A stretch of 23,926 nt of DNA, taken from positions 1 through 23,926 of IMG/VR virus record IMGVR_UViG_3300025632_000078. One strand, written 5' to 3'. The notes under the pieces were generated by a model. That model saw only the letters and a list, made by a program, of their open reading frames with translations, was not told where the DNA came from and ran no database searches. Source of the stretch: a virus. The first letter of the stretch is position 1, and each line of letters begins with the position of its first letter. This document shows positions 12,609 through 19,103 of this stretch, piece by piece. The position numbers and the translations under genes are program-made.

Positions 12609-13246
12609 TGGGTTCTATAATTATGGAAAGAGTAGATATTAAGCAGGTAAGACCAAATCCTGATAACCCTAGATTCATCAAGGGGAATAAATTTGAGAAG
12701 TTAGTGAAGAGCATCAAGGAGTTTCCTCAGATGTTAGATCTACGACCTATAGTAGTGAATCAGGATATGATCGTACTAGGAGGGAATATGAGATTAAAGG
12801 CTTGTGAGGAAGCAGGACTCAAGGAAGTACCTATCATCTTTGCAGATAACCTAACTCCAGAACAAGAGAAGGAATTCATCATTAAGGATAACTCCTCATT
12901 CGGTGAATGGGATTGGGATCTACTTGCTAATGAATGGGATCTTCAGGATCTAGAGGATTGGGGTTTAGAGATTCCTAATCTAGATGATGAGGTAGATGAA
13001 TTAGAGGATGGAGAGGAGATTGAATTACCTCAGAGTGTTCAGGTAGAACCTCCAAAGGAATACATTCTGATTATGGCTGAACCTAATTCTGTAGATTGGG
13101 AGGATCTGAAAGAGACTCTACAACTAAAGATGGTTAGAAGAGGAGGATATAAGAAGGGATCAGGATTTGATGCCGTATCCTTAGAGAGAGTATTAGAATG
13201 GAGTGATCTAAAAGATAGAATCAATGCTGATAGCAGTACCAAGTAA
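12608..13246 (+). CDS. ParB/Srx-fold protein
   Basis: 212 residues. The N-terminal 85 residues are a ParB/sulfiredoxin-like nucleotide-binding domain: DNPR (19-22), LRPIVV, then GGNMR (58-62) in place of the usual GERR/GHRR, followed by EVPIIFAD. An acidic middle (DDEVDELEDGEEIE) and a C-terminal segment of unknown fold follow. Phage ParB-like proteins are common just upstream of small terminase genes, often with methyltransferases; here a glycosyltransferase follows instead (23-base overlap). It may act on DNA or nucleotides before packaging. Start 12608 makes TAATG with the upstream stop; ATG 12623 is an alternative. Confidence 0.82.
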   Translation: MGSIIMERVDIKQVRPNPDNPRFIKGNKFEKLVKSIKEFPQMLDLRPIVVNQDMIVLGGNMRLKACEEAGLKEVPIIFADNLTPEQEKEFIIKDNSSFGEWDWDLLANEWDLQDLEDWGLEIPNLDDEVDELEDGEEIELPQSVQVEPPKEYILIMAEPNSVDWEDLKETLQLKMVRRGGYKKGSGFDAVSLERVLEWSDLKDRINADSSTK

Positions 13247-13943
13247 GGGGAGAGCAGGACTCACAACGACAAATAAGATCTTACCTAACCTCAGCACATT
13301 CTTTATTCCAGAGAGTGAGTATCATCAATACAAGGGATTAGTAAAGAACATAGTATGTGTACCTAAGGAAGTGAGAGGGATCACAGATACTAGGAATTGG
13401 ATTCTAGAGAATACGGATGAGAAGTGGGTAGTGTTCTTAGATGATGATGCGAAGAATGTAGGGTATAACAAACTAGAGGAGAGAAAGACTAAGAAGATAG
13501 AGATCAGAGATGAGGGTTTCTGGGCAGAGGAGTTTCTTAAGTATTTTGATCTTACGGAGCAGTTAGGATATAAGATATGGGGAACGAGAACGGAATCCTC
13601 ACCTAGAGGTACATACCCTTATAAACCTTTCTTAACAAGATCCTATGTTACGGCTTCCTGTATGGGAATAGTCAATGATGGGGAATATCTATTTGATCCT
13701 GATTTCAAAGTGAAGGAGGATTATGAGATATGCTTGAGGCATATAAAGGATAAAGGAGGAATCTTAGCGGTTAGGTATTTGCATTGGGAGAATGAGCATT
13801 GGGTAACTGATGGAGGATGTAAGGATTATAGGACTATAGATATGGAGCGAGATGCGATCAAGAGGCTTATAAAACTATACCCAAGCATGATCTCTTCAGC
13901 GAAGAGGAAGGCTAATGAATTCACCATTAAATTGAATTTATAA
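13224..13943 (+). CDS. GT-A-fold glycosyltransferase, TET-associated (TAGT/GREB1) type
   Basis: 239 residues. Begins VPSKGR (5-10), then a T-T-x-K-x-L segment, a FIPE-x-E-x-x-x-Y phrase, VPKEVRGITDTRNWIL and the sugar-nucleotide/metal motif VVFLDDDA (70-76), followed by ASCMGIV and an EDYEICLRH acidic block. This order matches phage TAGT proteins, which are thought to glycosylate hydroxymethylated pyrimidines in DNA. Here no TET oxygenase or hydroxymethylase gene is in the window. It overlaps the ParB-like gene by 23 bases and its stop overlaps the small terminase start (TAATG). An alternative target, such as host or virion glycans, cannot be excluded. Confidence 0.72.
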   Translation: MLIAVPSKGRAGLTTTNKILPNLSTFFIPESEYHQYKGLVKNIVCVPKEVRGITDTRNWILENTDEKWVVFLDDDAKNVGYNKLEERKTKKIEIRDEGFWAEEFLKYFDLTEQLGYKIWGTRTESSPRGTYPYKPFLTRSYVTASCMGIVNDGEYLFDPDFKVKEDYEICLRHIKDKGGILAVRYLHWENEHWVTDGGCKDYRTIDMERDAIKRLIKLYPSMISSAKRKANEFTIKLNL

Positions 13944-14290
13944 TGGACAAAACTGAACAACATAAAAAGGCAATGCTAGAAGCCTTAGAAAAATCCTTAG
14001 GAGTAGTTACCTCAGCCTGTAAGAGTGTAGGTATAGGAAGGACTACTCACTACCTATGGTTAGATAATGATCCAGAGTATAGGAGAGCAGTTCAGGATGT
14101 GGAGAATGTTGCTATAGACTTTGCGGAATCACAATTGCATCAGCAGATAAAGGGAGGTAATCCAACCTCTACAATCTTCTACCTAAAGACTAAGGGTAAG
14201 AAGAGAGGATATGTAGAGAGACAGGAGATAGCCCATGAAGGGCTCAAGACCTTTGAGATAGAGGAAGTGGATGAGCAAAATCCGAGTTAA
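13943..14290 (+). CDS. terS: Terminase small subunit
   Basis: 115 residues. The N-terminal helix-turn-helix (KKAMLEALEKSLGVVTSACKSVGIGRTTHYLWL) is of the phage terminase/transposase-like type, followed by an oligomerisation helix (VENVAIDFAESQLHQQI) and the typical STIFYLKTKGKKRGY phrase. It recognises phage DNA and recruits the large subunit for packaging. It overlaps the large subunit gene by 20 bases. Confidence 0.87.
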   Translation: MDKTEQHKKAMLEALEKSLGVVTSACKSVGIGRTTHYLWLDNDPEYRRAVQDVENVAIDFAESQLHQQIKGGNPTSTIFYLKTKGKKRGYVERQEIAHEGLKTFEIEEVDEQNPS

Positions 14291-15425
14291 TAAAGTCTAC
14301 GGACATTTAAAGAGATCAGATAAGAAGATAGTAGTGGAACAGGGTGGTACTCGCTCTGGAAAGACATACAACATCCTCTTATGGATTATCTTTCATTATT
14401 GTGGGAAGAATGTAGGTAAGACTATTACAATCGCTAGAAAGACCTTTCCTGCAGTTCGCTCCTCAGTCATGAGGGACTTCTTAGATATCCTAAAAGGATC
14501 AGATCTCTATAGAGAGGAGAATCATAATAAGTCCAATTCAGAATACATCCTCAATGGGAATCTAGTAGAGTTTATATCTATGGATCAGCCTCAGAAGATC
14601 AGGGGTAGGAAGAGAGATCTAGCATTCTTAAATGAGGCTAATGAATTGACCTTTGAGGACTGGCAACAAATCGTATTCCGTACCAACGGAAGAATCATAC
14701 TTGATTACAATCCTTCAGATACTTTTCACTGGATCTATGACAGGGTAATACCAAGAGATGATGCAGCATTCTATCAAACCACCTATAGAGACAATCCATT
14801 CCTAGATCAGACTATCATAGATGAGATAGAGCGATTAAGGGAAACGGATGAGCATTACTGGAGAGTCTATGGATTAGGGGAGAGAGGAACGAATAGAGCA
14901 CAAGTATTCCAATTCACCACTATCCAGCAGATTCCTGCTTCTGCGAAGTTTCTATCTTATGGGCTTGACTTTGGATTTACTAATGATCCTTCTGCATTGG
15001 TGGGATGTTATCAAGATGGGAACAACCTATATTTTCAGGAGATGATCTATTCAACTAACCTAACTAATCAGGATCTGAATAGAGAATTCCAGAAGTTAGA
15101 GATAGGGAGGTATGATGAGATCTTTGGAGATTCAGCAGAACCTAAGAGTATAGAAGAACTCCACAGGATGGGATGGAACATTAAGCCTACGGCTAAGGGA
15201 TCAGATTCAGTCAATGCAGGGATAGATATGCTGAAGAGATTTAAGATTCATATCATAGGCTCTAATCTCATGAAGGAGATGGAGAATTATAAGTGGATGG
15301 AGGATAAGAATGGTAACCTCCTGAATAAGCCAGAGGATAAGTACAATCACTTGATAGATGCTATCAGGTATGGAGTATATAACAAACTAAGCAAACCTAA
15401 CTATGGGAGATACGCAATCCGTTAG
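14271..15425 (+). CDS. terL: Terminase large subunit (ATPase and nuclease)
   Basis: 384 residues. The motor domain has Walker A GGTRSGKT (25-32), Walker B LAFLNEAN (117-124, catalytic E122) and a coupling motif near DYNPS (145-149). The RNase H-like nuclease has Asp233 in GLDFGFTNDP, Asp287 in GDSAEP and Asp363 in HLIDAIRYG. It powers DNA packaging and cuts the concatemer. It overlaps terS by 20 bases and the following tail gene by 23 bases. No portal gene follows, which is unusual. Confidence 0.96.
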   Translation: MSKIRVNKVYGHLKRSDKKIVVEQGGTRSGKTYNILLWIIFHYCGKNVGKTITIARKTFPAVRSSVMRDFLDILKGSDLYREENHNKSNSEYILNGNLVEFISMDQPQKIRGRKRDLAFLNEANELTFEDWQQIVFRTNGRIILDYNPSDTFHWIYDRVIPRDDAAFYQTTYRDNPFLDQTIIDEIERLRETDEHYWRVYGLGERGTNRAQVFQFTTIQQIPASAKFLSYGLDFGFTNDPSALVGCYQDGNNLYFQEMIYSTNLTNQDLNREFQKLEIGRYDEIFGDSAEPKSIEELHRMGWNIKPTAKGSDSVNAGIDMLKRFKIHIIGSNLMKEMENYKWMEDKNGNLLNKPEDKYNHLIDAIRYGVYNKLSKPNYGRYAIR

Positions 15426-16053
15426 CATAGAGATTCCAGAGAATCTATCAGATATAAAACTATCAGCATACAAGAAGTTCATCCTTATGGCTAATGAGGA
15501 GAATGGTGATGAGATAGCCTTATATCAGTTCTGTGGCTTGACTCCTAGTCAGCAGGAAGCGATGAAGAAGAAAGATCTTGATGAGATCAGGAATCAGATA
15601 GGTATCGTATTGGCTGAAAAGCCTAACCTAGTAAAGACATTCACATTCAAGGGTAAGGAGTATGGATTTCATCCTAAGATAGAAGATATCTCTATGGGAG
15701 AGTATATTGATCTGGATACCTACCTACAAGATCCATATAAGAACGCTGAGAGGATATTAGGAGTCTTATATAGACCTATCACTAAGAAGATGTTTGGAAG
15801 GCATAGCATTGAGAATTATGATCCAGAGTCCCATAATGGGAATGGGTTTGAGGATCTAAGTGCTGATGTCTTTATGGGGTGTCTGCTTTTTTTTTATCGT
15901 ATCGCCACCAACTTACAGATAACTTTCCTACAATCTTTGGAGAAGGAGGAGAGGAAGGATATGATGCACAATCCAACTTCTCTAGGAAGTGGGGATGGTA
16001 TGGAGCAGTACATCAGATTGCTAAAGGAGATCTCCTACAATTTGAGAAAGTAA
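15403..16053 (+). CDS. Tail assembly chaperone, short (gpG-like) frame
   Basis: 216 residues in the zero frame. The N-terminal 160 residues match a protein type found in Bacteroidota phages: a LSAYKKFILM helix, a (F/Y)-x-FCGL phrase, then GKEYGFHPKIEDISMGEYIDLD and ILGVLYRPI, ending in an acidic YDPES stretch. These proteins resemble tail assembly chaperones that bind the tape measure. Just after codon 160 comes a run of nine T; a second ORF in the -1 frame continues past this gene's stop. The zero-frame tail (SLEKEER, SGDGMEQYIRLLKEI) also looks like real protein. It overlaps terL by 23 bases. Confidence 0.75.
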   Translation: MGDTQSVSIEIPENLSDIKLSAYKKFILMANEENGDEIALYQFCGLTPSQQEAMKKKDLDEIRNQIGIVLAEKPNLVKTFTFKGKEYGFHPKIEDISMGEYIDLDTYLQDPYKNAERILGVLYRPITKKMFGRHSIENYDPESHNGNGFEDLSADVFMGCLLFFYRIATNLQITFLQSLEKEERKDMMHNPTSLGSGDGMEQYIRLLKEISYNLRK

Positions 16054-16148
16054 CGGAGTTACCTCTAAGAACTGCACTCACATATCTGGAGTATGAGATA
16101 GATAAGAATGAGGTTGAGAAATCTATCATGAAAAAAAATCAACATTAG
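15879..16148 (+). CDS. Tail assembly chaperone, -1 frameshift extension (gpGT-like)
   Basis: An ORF in the -1 frame relative to the gene at 15403, open from a GTG at 15879. It is most likely reached by slippage, entering at 15894, which would give about 164 + 84 = 248 residues. The extension has a WGWYGAVHQIAKGDLLQFEKVTEL-type segment followed by LRTALTYLEYEIDKNEVE. This pattern (Trp-Tyr, small helix, KGD, F-x-x-V-T, L-x-x-x-L-x-Y) is the second part of chaperones in this phage group. Its overlap with the zero frame covers 175 bases from the GTG. Independent translation from GTG 15879 is possible but less likely. Confidence 0.65.
   Translation: MSAFFLSYRHQLTDNFPTIFGEGGEEGYDAQSNFSRKWGWYGAVHQIAKGDLLQFEKVTELPLRTALTYLEYEIDKNEVEKSIMKKNQH
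15887..15895 (+). other. Candidate -1 ribosomal frameshift site (nine T)
   Basis: In the zero frame the codons read CTT (15886), TTT (15889), TTT (15892), TAT (15895). T-TTT-TTT at 15888-15894 is a slippery heptamer on which both tRNAs can re-pair after moving back one base. A -1 shift leads exactly into the ORF ending at 16148. Confidence 0.65.
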
Positions 16149-16174
16149 GCTAGGTTATTAAAAAAGATTTATCA

Positions 16175-16182
16175 TATCTTTG
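16175..16182 (+). promoter_or_regulatory. Candidate -7 box (TATCTTTG)
   Basis: TATCTTTG fits the Bacteroidota -7 consensus TAnnTTTG and lies 21 bases before the ATG at 16203, after the end of the chaperone ORF. The matching -33 region (near 16152) reads AGGT and is poor, so this is a weaker call than the one at 9657. Confidence 0.4.
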
Positions 16183-16202
16183 AGTATCAAACAAAGAGAG
16201 AG

Positions 16203-16442
16203 ATGAAAGTTCAAGCAAAAGATTTAAAAGTAGGAAATGTCATTAGCGCACAAGGCGCACCAAATGCAACAATAACGGCATTAGGCGAAAAGTTCTTAAA
16301 GAATGGAAAGAGAATAGTTAAGGTTACTGCTCAAGTGCCTAACACTAAAGAAGAAGTTAGATTATATGGAGCACCAGAAGGCGGTAACTGGACTGCTTAC
16401 TTAAATATAAAAGAGGACACAAAGATTACATTAGTTCACTAA
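16203..16442 (+). CDS. Small beta-rich protein, unknown (79 residues)
   Basis: Starts after an ACAAAGAGAGAG leader. Predicted as a short beta barrel (KDLKVGNVISAQG, ITALGEKFL, RIVKVTAQV, EVRLYGAP, TKITLVH), similar in outline to SH3-like folds. It lacks GATC sites and uses more GGC/GCG than its neighbours. It is followed by the second copy of the conserved hairpin element. No family recognised. Confidence 0.65.
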   Translation: MKVQAKDLKVGNVISAQGAPNATITALGEKFLKNGKRIVKVTAQVPNTKEEVRLYGAPEGGNWTAYLNIKEDTKITLVH

Positions 16443-16490
16443 TAAATAATCAGGGGAGGGGAAACCCTCCCAATTATAAATACAAGAGAG
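16443..16490 (+). promoter_or_regulatory. Conserved intercistronic hairpin element, copy 2
   Basis: A perfect 7-bp stem GGGAGGG (16454-16460) / CCCTCCC (16465-16471) with a GAAA (GNRA) tetraloop. The flanks match copy 1 (TAAATAATCA before; CAATTATAAATACAAGAGAG after), with only scattered differences. It lies directly before the ATG at 16491 and has no T run. Confidence 0.7.
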
Positions 16491-16700
16491 ATGAATTTAT
16501 ACGACAAGTTAAGCCCAGAGGCTATTAAGGTATTAGATCAGGAGATGATCAAGTTTCCTTATTCAACGAAGGCATTAATCACAGGATTAAAGGAGAACAG
16601 ATACTGCTTAGATCTTACATTAAACCAATGTCATAGAGTAGCAGCAGTATTCGGTTTTGAATGCACATTGACTAACATCATCAACTTCTTTGAGTCATGA
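16491..16700 (+). CDS. Small protein, unknown (69 residues)
   Basis: Starts right after the hairpin element. Predicted helical (SPEAIKVLDQEMIKF, TKALITGLKEN, LNQCHRVAAVFGFE). It ends in a ATGA overlap with the next gene. No family recognised. Confidence 0.55.
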   Translation: MNLYDKLSPEAIKVLDQEMIKFPYSTKALITGLKENRYCLDLTLNQCHRVAAVFGFECTLTNIINFFES

Positions 16701-16837
16701 GTTACTTAGATTGGGAATTAGAAAGCTATCAGAATTATCACGATAGCACTTGTAGTGTCTGCGGAGAATCAAAAGATCCAGATTACTACGATTGCAGATG
16801 TAGGGATGAGGATGATGATGAGCATTTAGGTATCTAG
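16697..16837 (+). CDS. Small zinc-ribbon-like acidic protein (46 residues)
   Basis: ATGA overlap with the upstream stop. A knuckle C19-x2-C22 (STCSVCGE) and a second pair C33-x-C35 (DCRCR) could bind one zinc ion. An acidic DEDDDEH run ends the protein. Function unknown. It is followed by tandem terminators. Confidence 0.5.
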   Translation: MSYLDWELESYQNYHDSTCSVCGESKDPDYYDCRCRDEDDDEHLGI

Positions 16838-16863
16838 TGGTGGTTCGCTAGATTGGTTTGGTT

Positions 16864-16896
16864 GAGGAGGTCTGTGGTGGATCTCCTCTTTTTTTT
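16864..16896 (+). terminator. Rho-independent terminator
   Basis: GAGGAGGT (16864-16871) pairs with ATCTCCTC (16881-16888), with one G-U pair and a nine-base loop. A run of eight T (16889-16896) follows. Confidence 0.85.
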
Positions 16897-16898
16897 AG

Positions 16899-16924
16899 CC
16901 CTATTTTAGCGAATAGGGTTTTTT
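16899..16924 (+). terminator. Second terminator in tandem
   Basis: CCCTATT (16899-16905) pairs perfectly with AATAGGG (16912-16918) across a six-base loop, and TTTTTT (16919-16924) follows. It ends seven bases before the ATG at 16931, so it lies in the leader of the virion operon, or marks the end of the previous one. Confidence 0.75.
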
Positions 16925-16930
16925 AATTAT

Positions 16931-17386
16931 ATGAAGAAGGGATACTATCAAATAACAGAAGCACTTGAGAGTGCTGCATCAGCAAATGATCAGATCAACC
17001 AAGTAACTTGGGGAGATATCTTTGATCTAGATTTCAGGAAGCAGGATATGTTTCCTATTGCTCATGTAATGACAGGAACGGCAACTCTAGGAGAGAGAAC
17101 CATTACTTATGAGTTTGATCTTCTGGTGATGGATATCGTAGATTATAGCAAAGAGGCTAAGGATCTGTATGAGGGGAATATGATGAAGCAGGATATCTAT
17201 CATAGGACTCTTTCAGCAATATCTGAGATATTAGCCACCTTCAGGAGAGGGACAGAATATGATGCCTACTTCAGATTGATTAATGATCCTGTTGCAGAGC
17301 CTTTTGATGAGGAGATGGAATCTAACATCTGTGGATGGAAGGCAACACTCCAGATAGAAGCAATCAATCCTAATAACATCTGCTAG
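16931..17386 (+). CDS. Tail completion / tail terminator-like protein
   Basis: 151 residues. The pattern NDQINQVTWGDIFDLDFRKQ, followed by FPIAHVM, LLVMDIVD and a late EPF...GWKATLQIE segment, is typical of a conserved tail-completion protein of Bacteroidota siphophages, with a fold like lambda gpU. It would cap the tail tube at the head-proximal end. It heads the virion operon just after the tandem terminators and stops one base before the next start. Role inferred from family pattern and position. Confidence 0.6.
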   Translation: MKKGYYQITEALESAASANDQINQVTWGDIFDLDFRKQDMFPIAHVMTGTATLGERTITYEFDLLVMDIVDYSKEAKDLYEGNMMKQDIYHRTLSAISEILATFRRGTEYDAYFRLINDPVAEPFDEEMESNICGWKATLQIEAINPNNIC

Positions 17387-17884
17387 ATGAACGGAGAGAA
17401 TACAAAGAAGGCATTAGATAAGTTCGGTAAGTATCTTGTTAAGGAGTCTAGAAAGAACCTTACGAGAAAGAAGAAGAATGTAACTAATAGCCTCTATGAA
17501 TCTCTGGACTTTGATGTGAAGGCTATGCCGAACTCTTTTGAGTTTGACTTCCTGATGAATGAATATGGTGAGTGGGTAGATAAGGGAAGGAAGGCAGGAA
17601 AGAATCCTCCATTCTCACCACTAAGGAAATGGGTACAGGATCGCAGGATTCAGTTCAGAAGCAATAAGGGGAAATTCCAGAGTTATGATCAAACGGCTTG
17701 GGCGATAGTCAAGAGCATTGGTAAGAAGGGCATCCCTGCATCTAACTTCTATTCTAGACCATTTAACTTAGGATATGCTAAACTCCCTAATGAGATAGTA
17801 GAGGCATATGCTCTAGATGTAGAGGATTTTCTAGAGTTTACAATAGACAAATTAAACGAGCAGTATAAAGATGGCGGTAATTAG
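17387..17884 (+). CDS. HK97 gp10-like neck / head-tail joining protein
   Basis: 165 residues. An N-terminal helix with basic residues (FGKYLVKESRKNLTRKKKN), an LYESLDFDVKAMPNSFEFDF strand pair, then EYGEWVDKGRKAGKNPPFSP and WVQDRRIQFR. The Y-(A/G)-x-(F/W)-x-(E/D)-x-G phrase and the later FYSRPF match gp10/HK97-type neck proteins. It probably links head and tail. It is contiguous with the upstream gene and overlaps the next by 14 bases. Confidence 0.72.
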   Translation: MNGENTKKALDKFGKYLVKESRKNLTRKKKNVTNSLYESLDFDVKAMPNSFEFDFLMNEYGEWVDKGRKAGKNPPFSPLRKWVQDRRIQFRSNKGKFQSYDQTAWAIVKSIGKKGIPASNFYSRPFNLGYAKLPNEIVEAYALDVEDFLEFTIDKLNEQYKDGGN

Positions 17885-19103
17885 CCCAACGGGATTATTA
17901 GGAACGAGATCACCTATCCTCATTACTTGGAATGGTACAGGTAGTTCAGCAAGTGATATCTATTATTTTAAGTTAGAGATCTATGCTTGGACAGGAGATA
18001 AGGATGTAAGACCTGCATCTCCTACTTACACGATAGATAGAACATCAGGATTTGTTGATGCATTTCCAACTGCTGATATCGCTCCTATCTTAGAGAATGA
18101 ATTCAATCAGCGAGTAAGTAAGTTAGATACAGAAGATCTAGTAACGATGTCTCCAGATGCTCTATTATGGGTTGAGGTAGATTATGATATTGAGTATTTA
18201 GATGATCCTAATGTCGTAAATGATACAGGCACTACTACTCGCTTCTTAGTTACAGATGGATATAGTAAGTTCACTGATGGCTCAAATAAGGATCTAGGAC
18301 AGGCTATCTTGATTGAAGATCAGGATAAGTATTTCTATGAGTTTGATACTTACAATATGCCTATCTACTTAGGTGATGTAGGCAGTAGCTATCAGACTGA
18401 TGTAGTAAAGATTAAGCTAGTAGGATCTGATGCTTCTAATGATACGATAGTAGTAAGTAATCAGACAGGAGAAGATGCAGAGGATAGAGTTCTGTTGTTC
18501 CCTGTGGGTATTCCTAATCTATCTAATTATGTCTTTACAGAGGGCTTAGGATTATCAGAGCCTCGCTTGTTAGATTGGTGGGATGTCCAGATACTAGACT
18601 CTAGTGATGCAGTAGTAGATAGTAGAAGATTCTACAATCAATGTGAGCCTAAGTATACTCCTATTCAACTGCAGTACATTAACAGATATGGAATGTGGGA
18701 CACAATGACCTTCTTTAAGAGGTCAGATACTGATTTAGATGTAAGTAAGGAGAGTTACAGATCAGTGATAGGTTCAGCATCAGCATCTGGATATACTTGG
18801 GGAGATCAAGCGAGAGGCAAGAGATCCTATAATGAGGAGATGAGCAAGATAATCACGATGAATACAGGATTCATTGAAGAGGTATCTAATGAGAATCTAG
18901 AGCAGTTATTGATGAGTCCTTATGTAGTGATGACTATCAATAGAACGACTACAAGAGTTCAAGATACTTACACGATAGCACAGGATTTTAGAGCAGTCAA
19001 TGTATTGACCGAATCTCTAAGACTCCAGAAGCATATCAATGAGAAGACTATCAATTATACAATACAGGTAGAGTTTGCAACACCTGATAATGCAATGCTA
19101 TGA
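17871..19103 (+). CDS. Tail / baseplate structural protein, beta-rich (410 residues)
   Basis: The N-terminus (SPTGLLGTRSPILITW, then KLEIYAWTGDK) looks like a fibronectin-type or jelly-roll domain of a kind frequent in Bacteroidota phage tails. The middle has acidic beta strands and the C-terminus contains GYTWGDQARGKRSYNEEMS and a strand-rich end (YTIQVEFATPDNAM). It overlaps its neighbours by 14 and 4 bases. It is placed between neck and hub genes, so it is likely a tail tube or tail-tip component; the exact role is not clear. Not a portal: no helical stem or clip region is visible. Confidence 0.6.
   Translation: MAVISPTGLLGTRSPILITWNGTGSSASDIYYFKLEIYAWTGDKDVRPASPTYTIDRTSGFVDAFPTADIAPILENEFNQRVSKLDTEDLVTMSPDALLWVEVDYDIEYLDDPNVVNDTGTTTRFLVTDGYSKFTDGSNKDLGQAILIEDQDKYFYEFDTYNMPIYLGDVGSSYQTDVVKIKLVGSDASNDTIVVSNQTGEDAEDRVLLFPVGIPNLSNYVFTEGLGLSEPRLLDWWDVQILDSSDAVVDSRRFYNQCEPKYTPIQLQYINRYGMWDTMTFFKRSDTDLDVSKESYRSVIGSASASGYTWGDQARGKRSYNEEMSKIITMNTGFIEEVSNENLEQLLMSPYVVMTINRTTTRVQDTYTIAQDFRAVNVLTESLRLQKHINEKTINYTIQVEFATPDNAML

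Noticed and set aside
15887-15895. Run of nine T as a sequencing error
   Set aside because: Cannot be excluded, since a tenth T would fuse the frames, but the zero-frame tail also reads as sound protein and tail chaperones are known frameshift genes, so a programmed shift is preferred.
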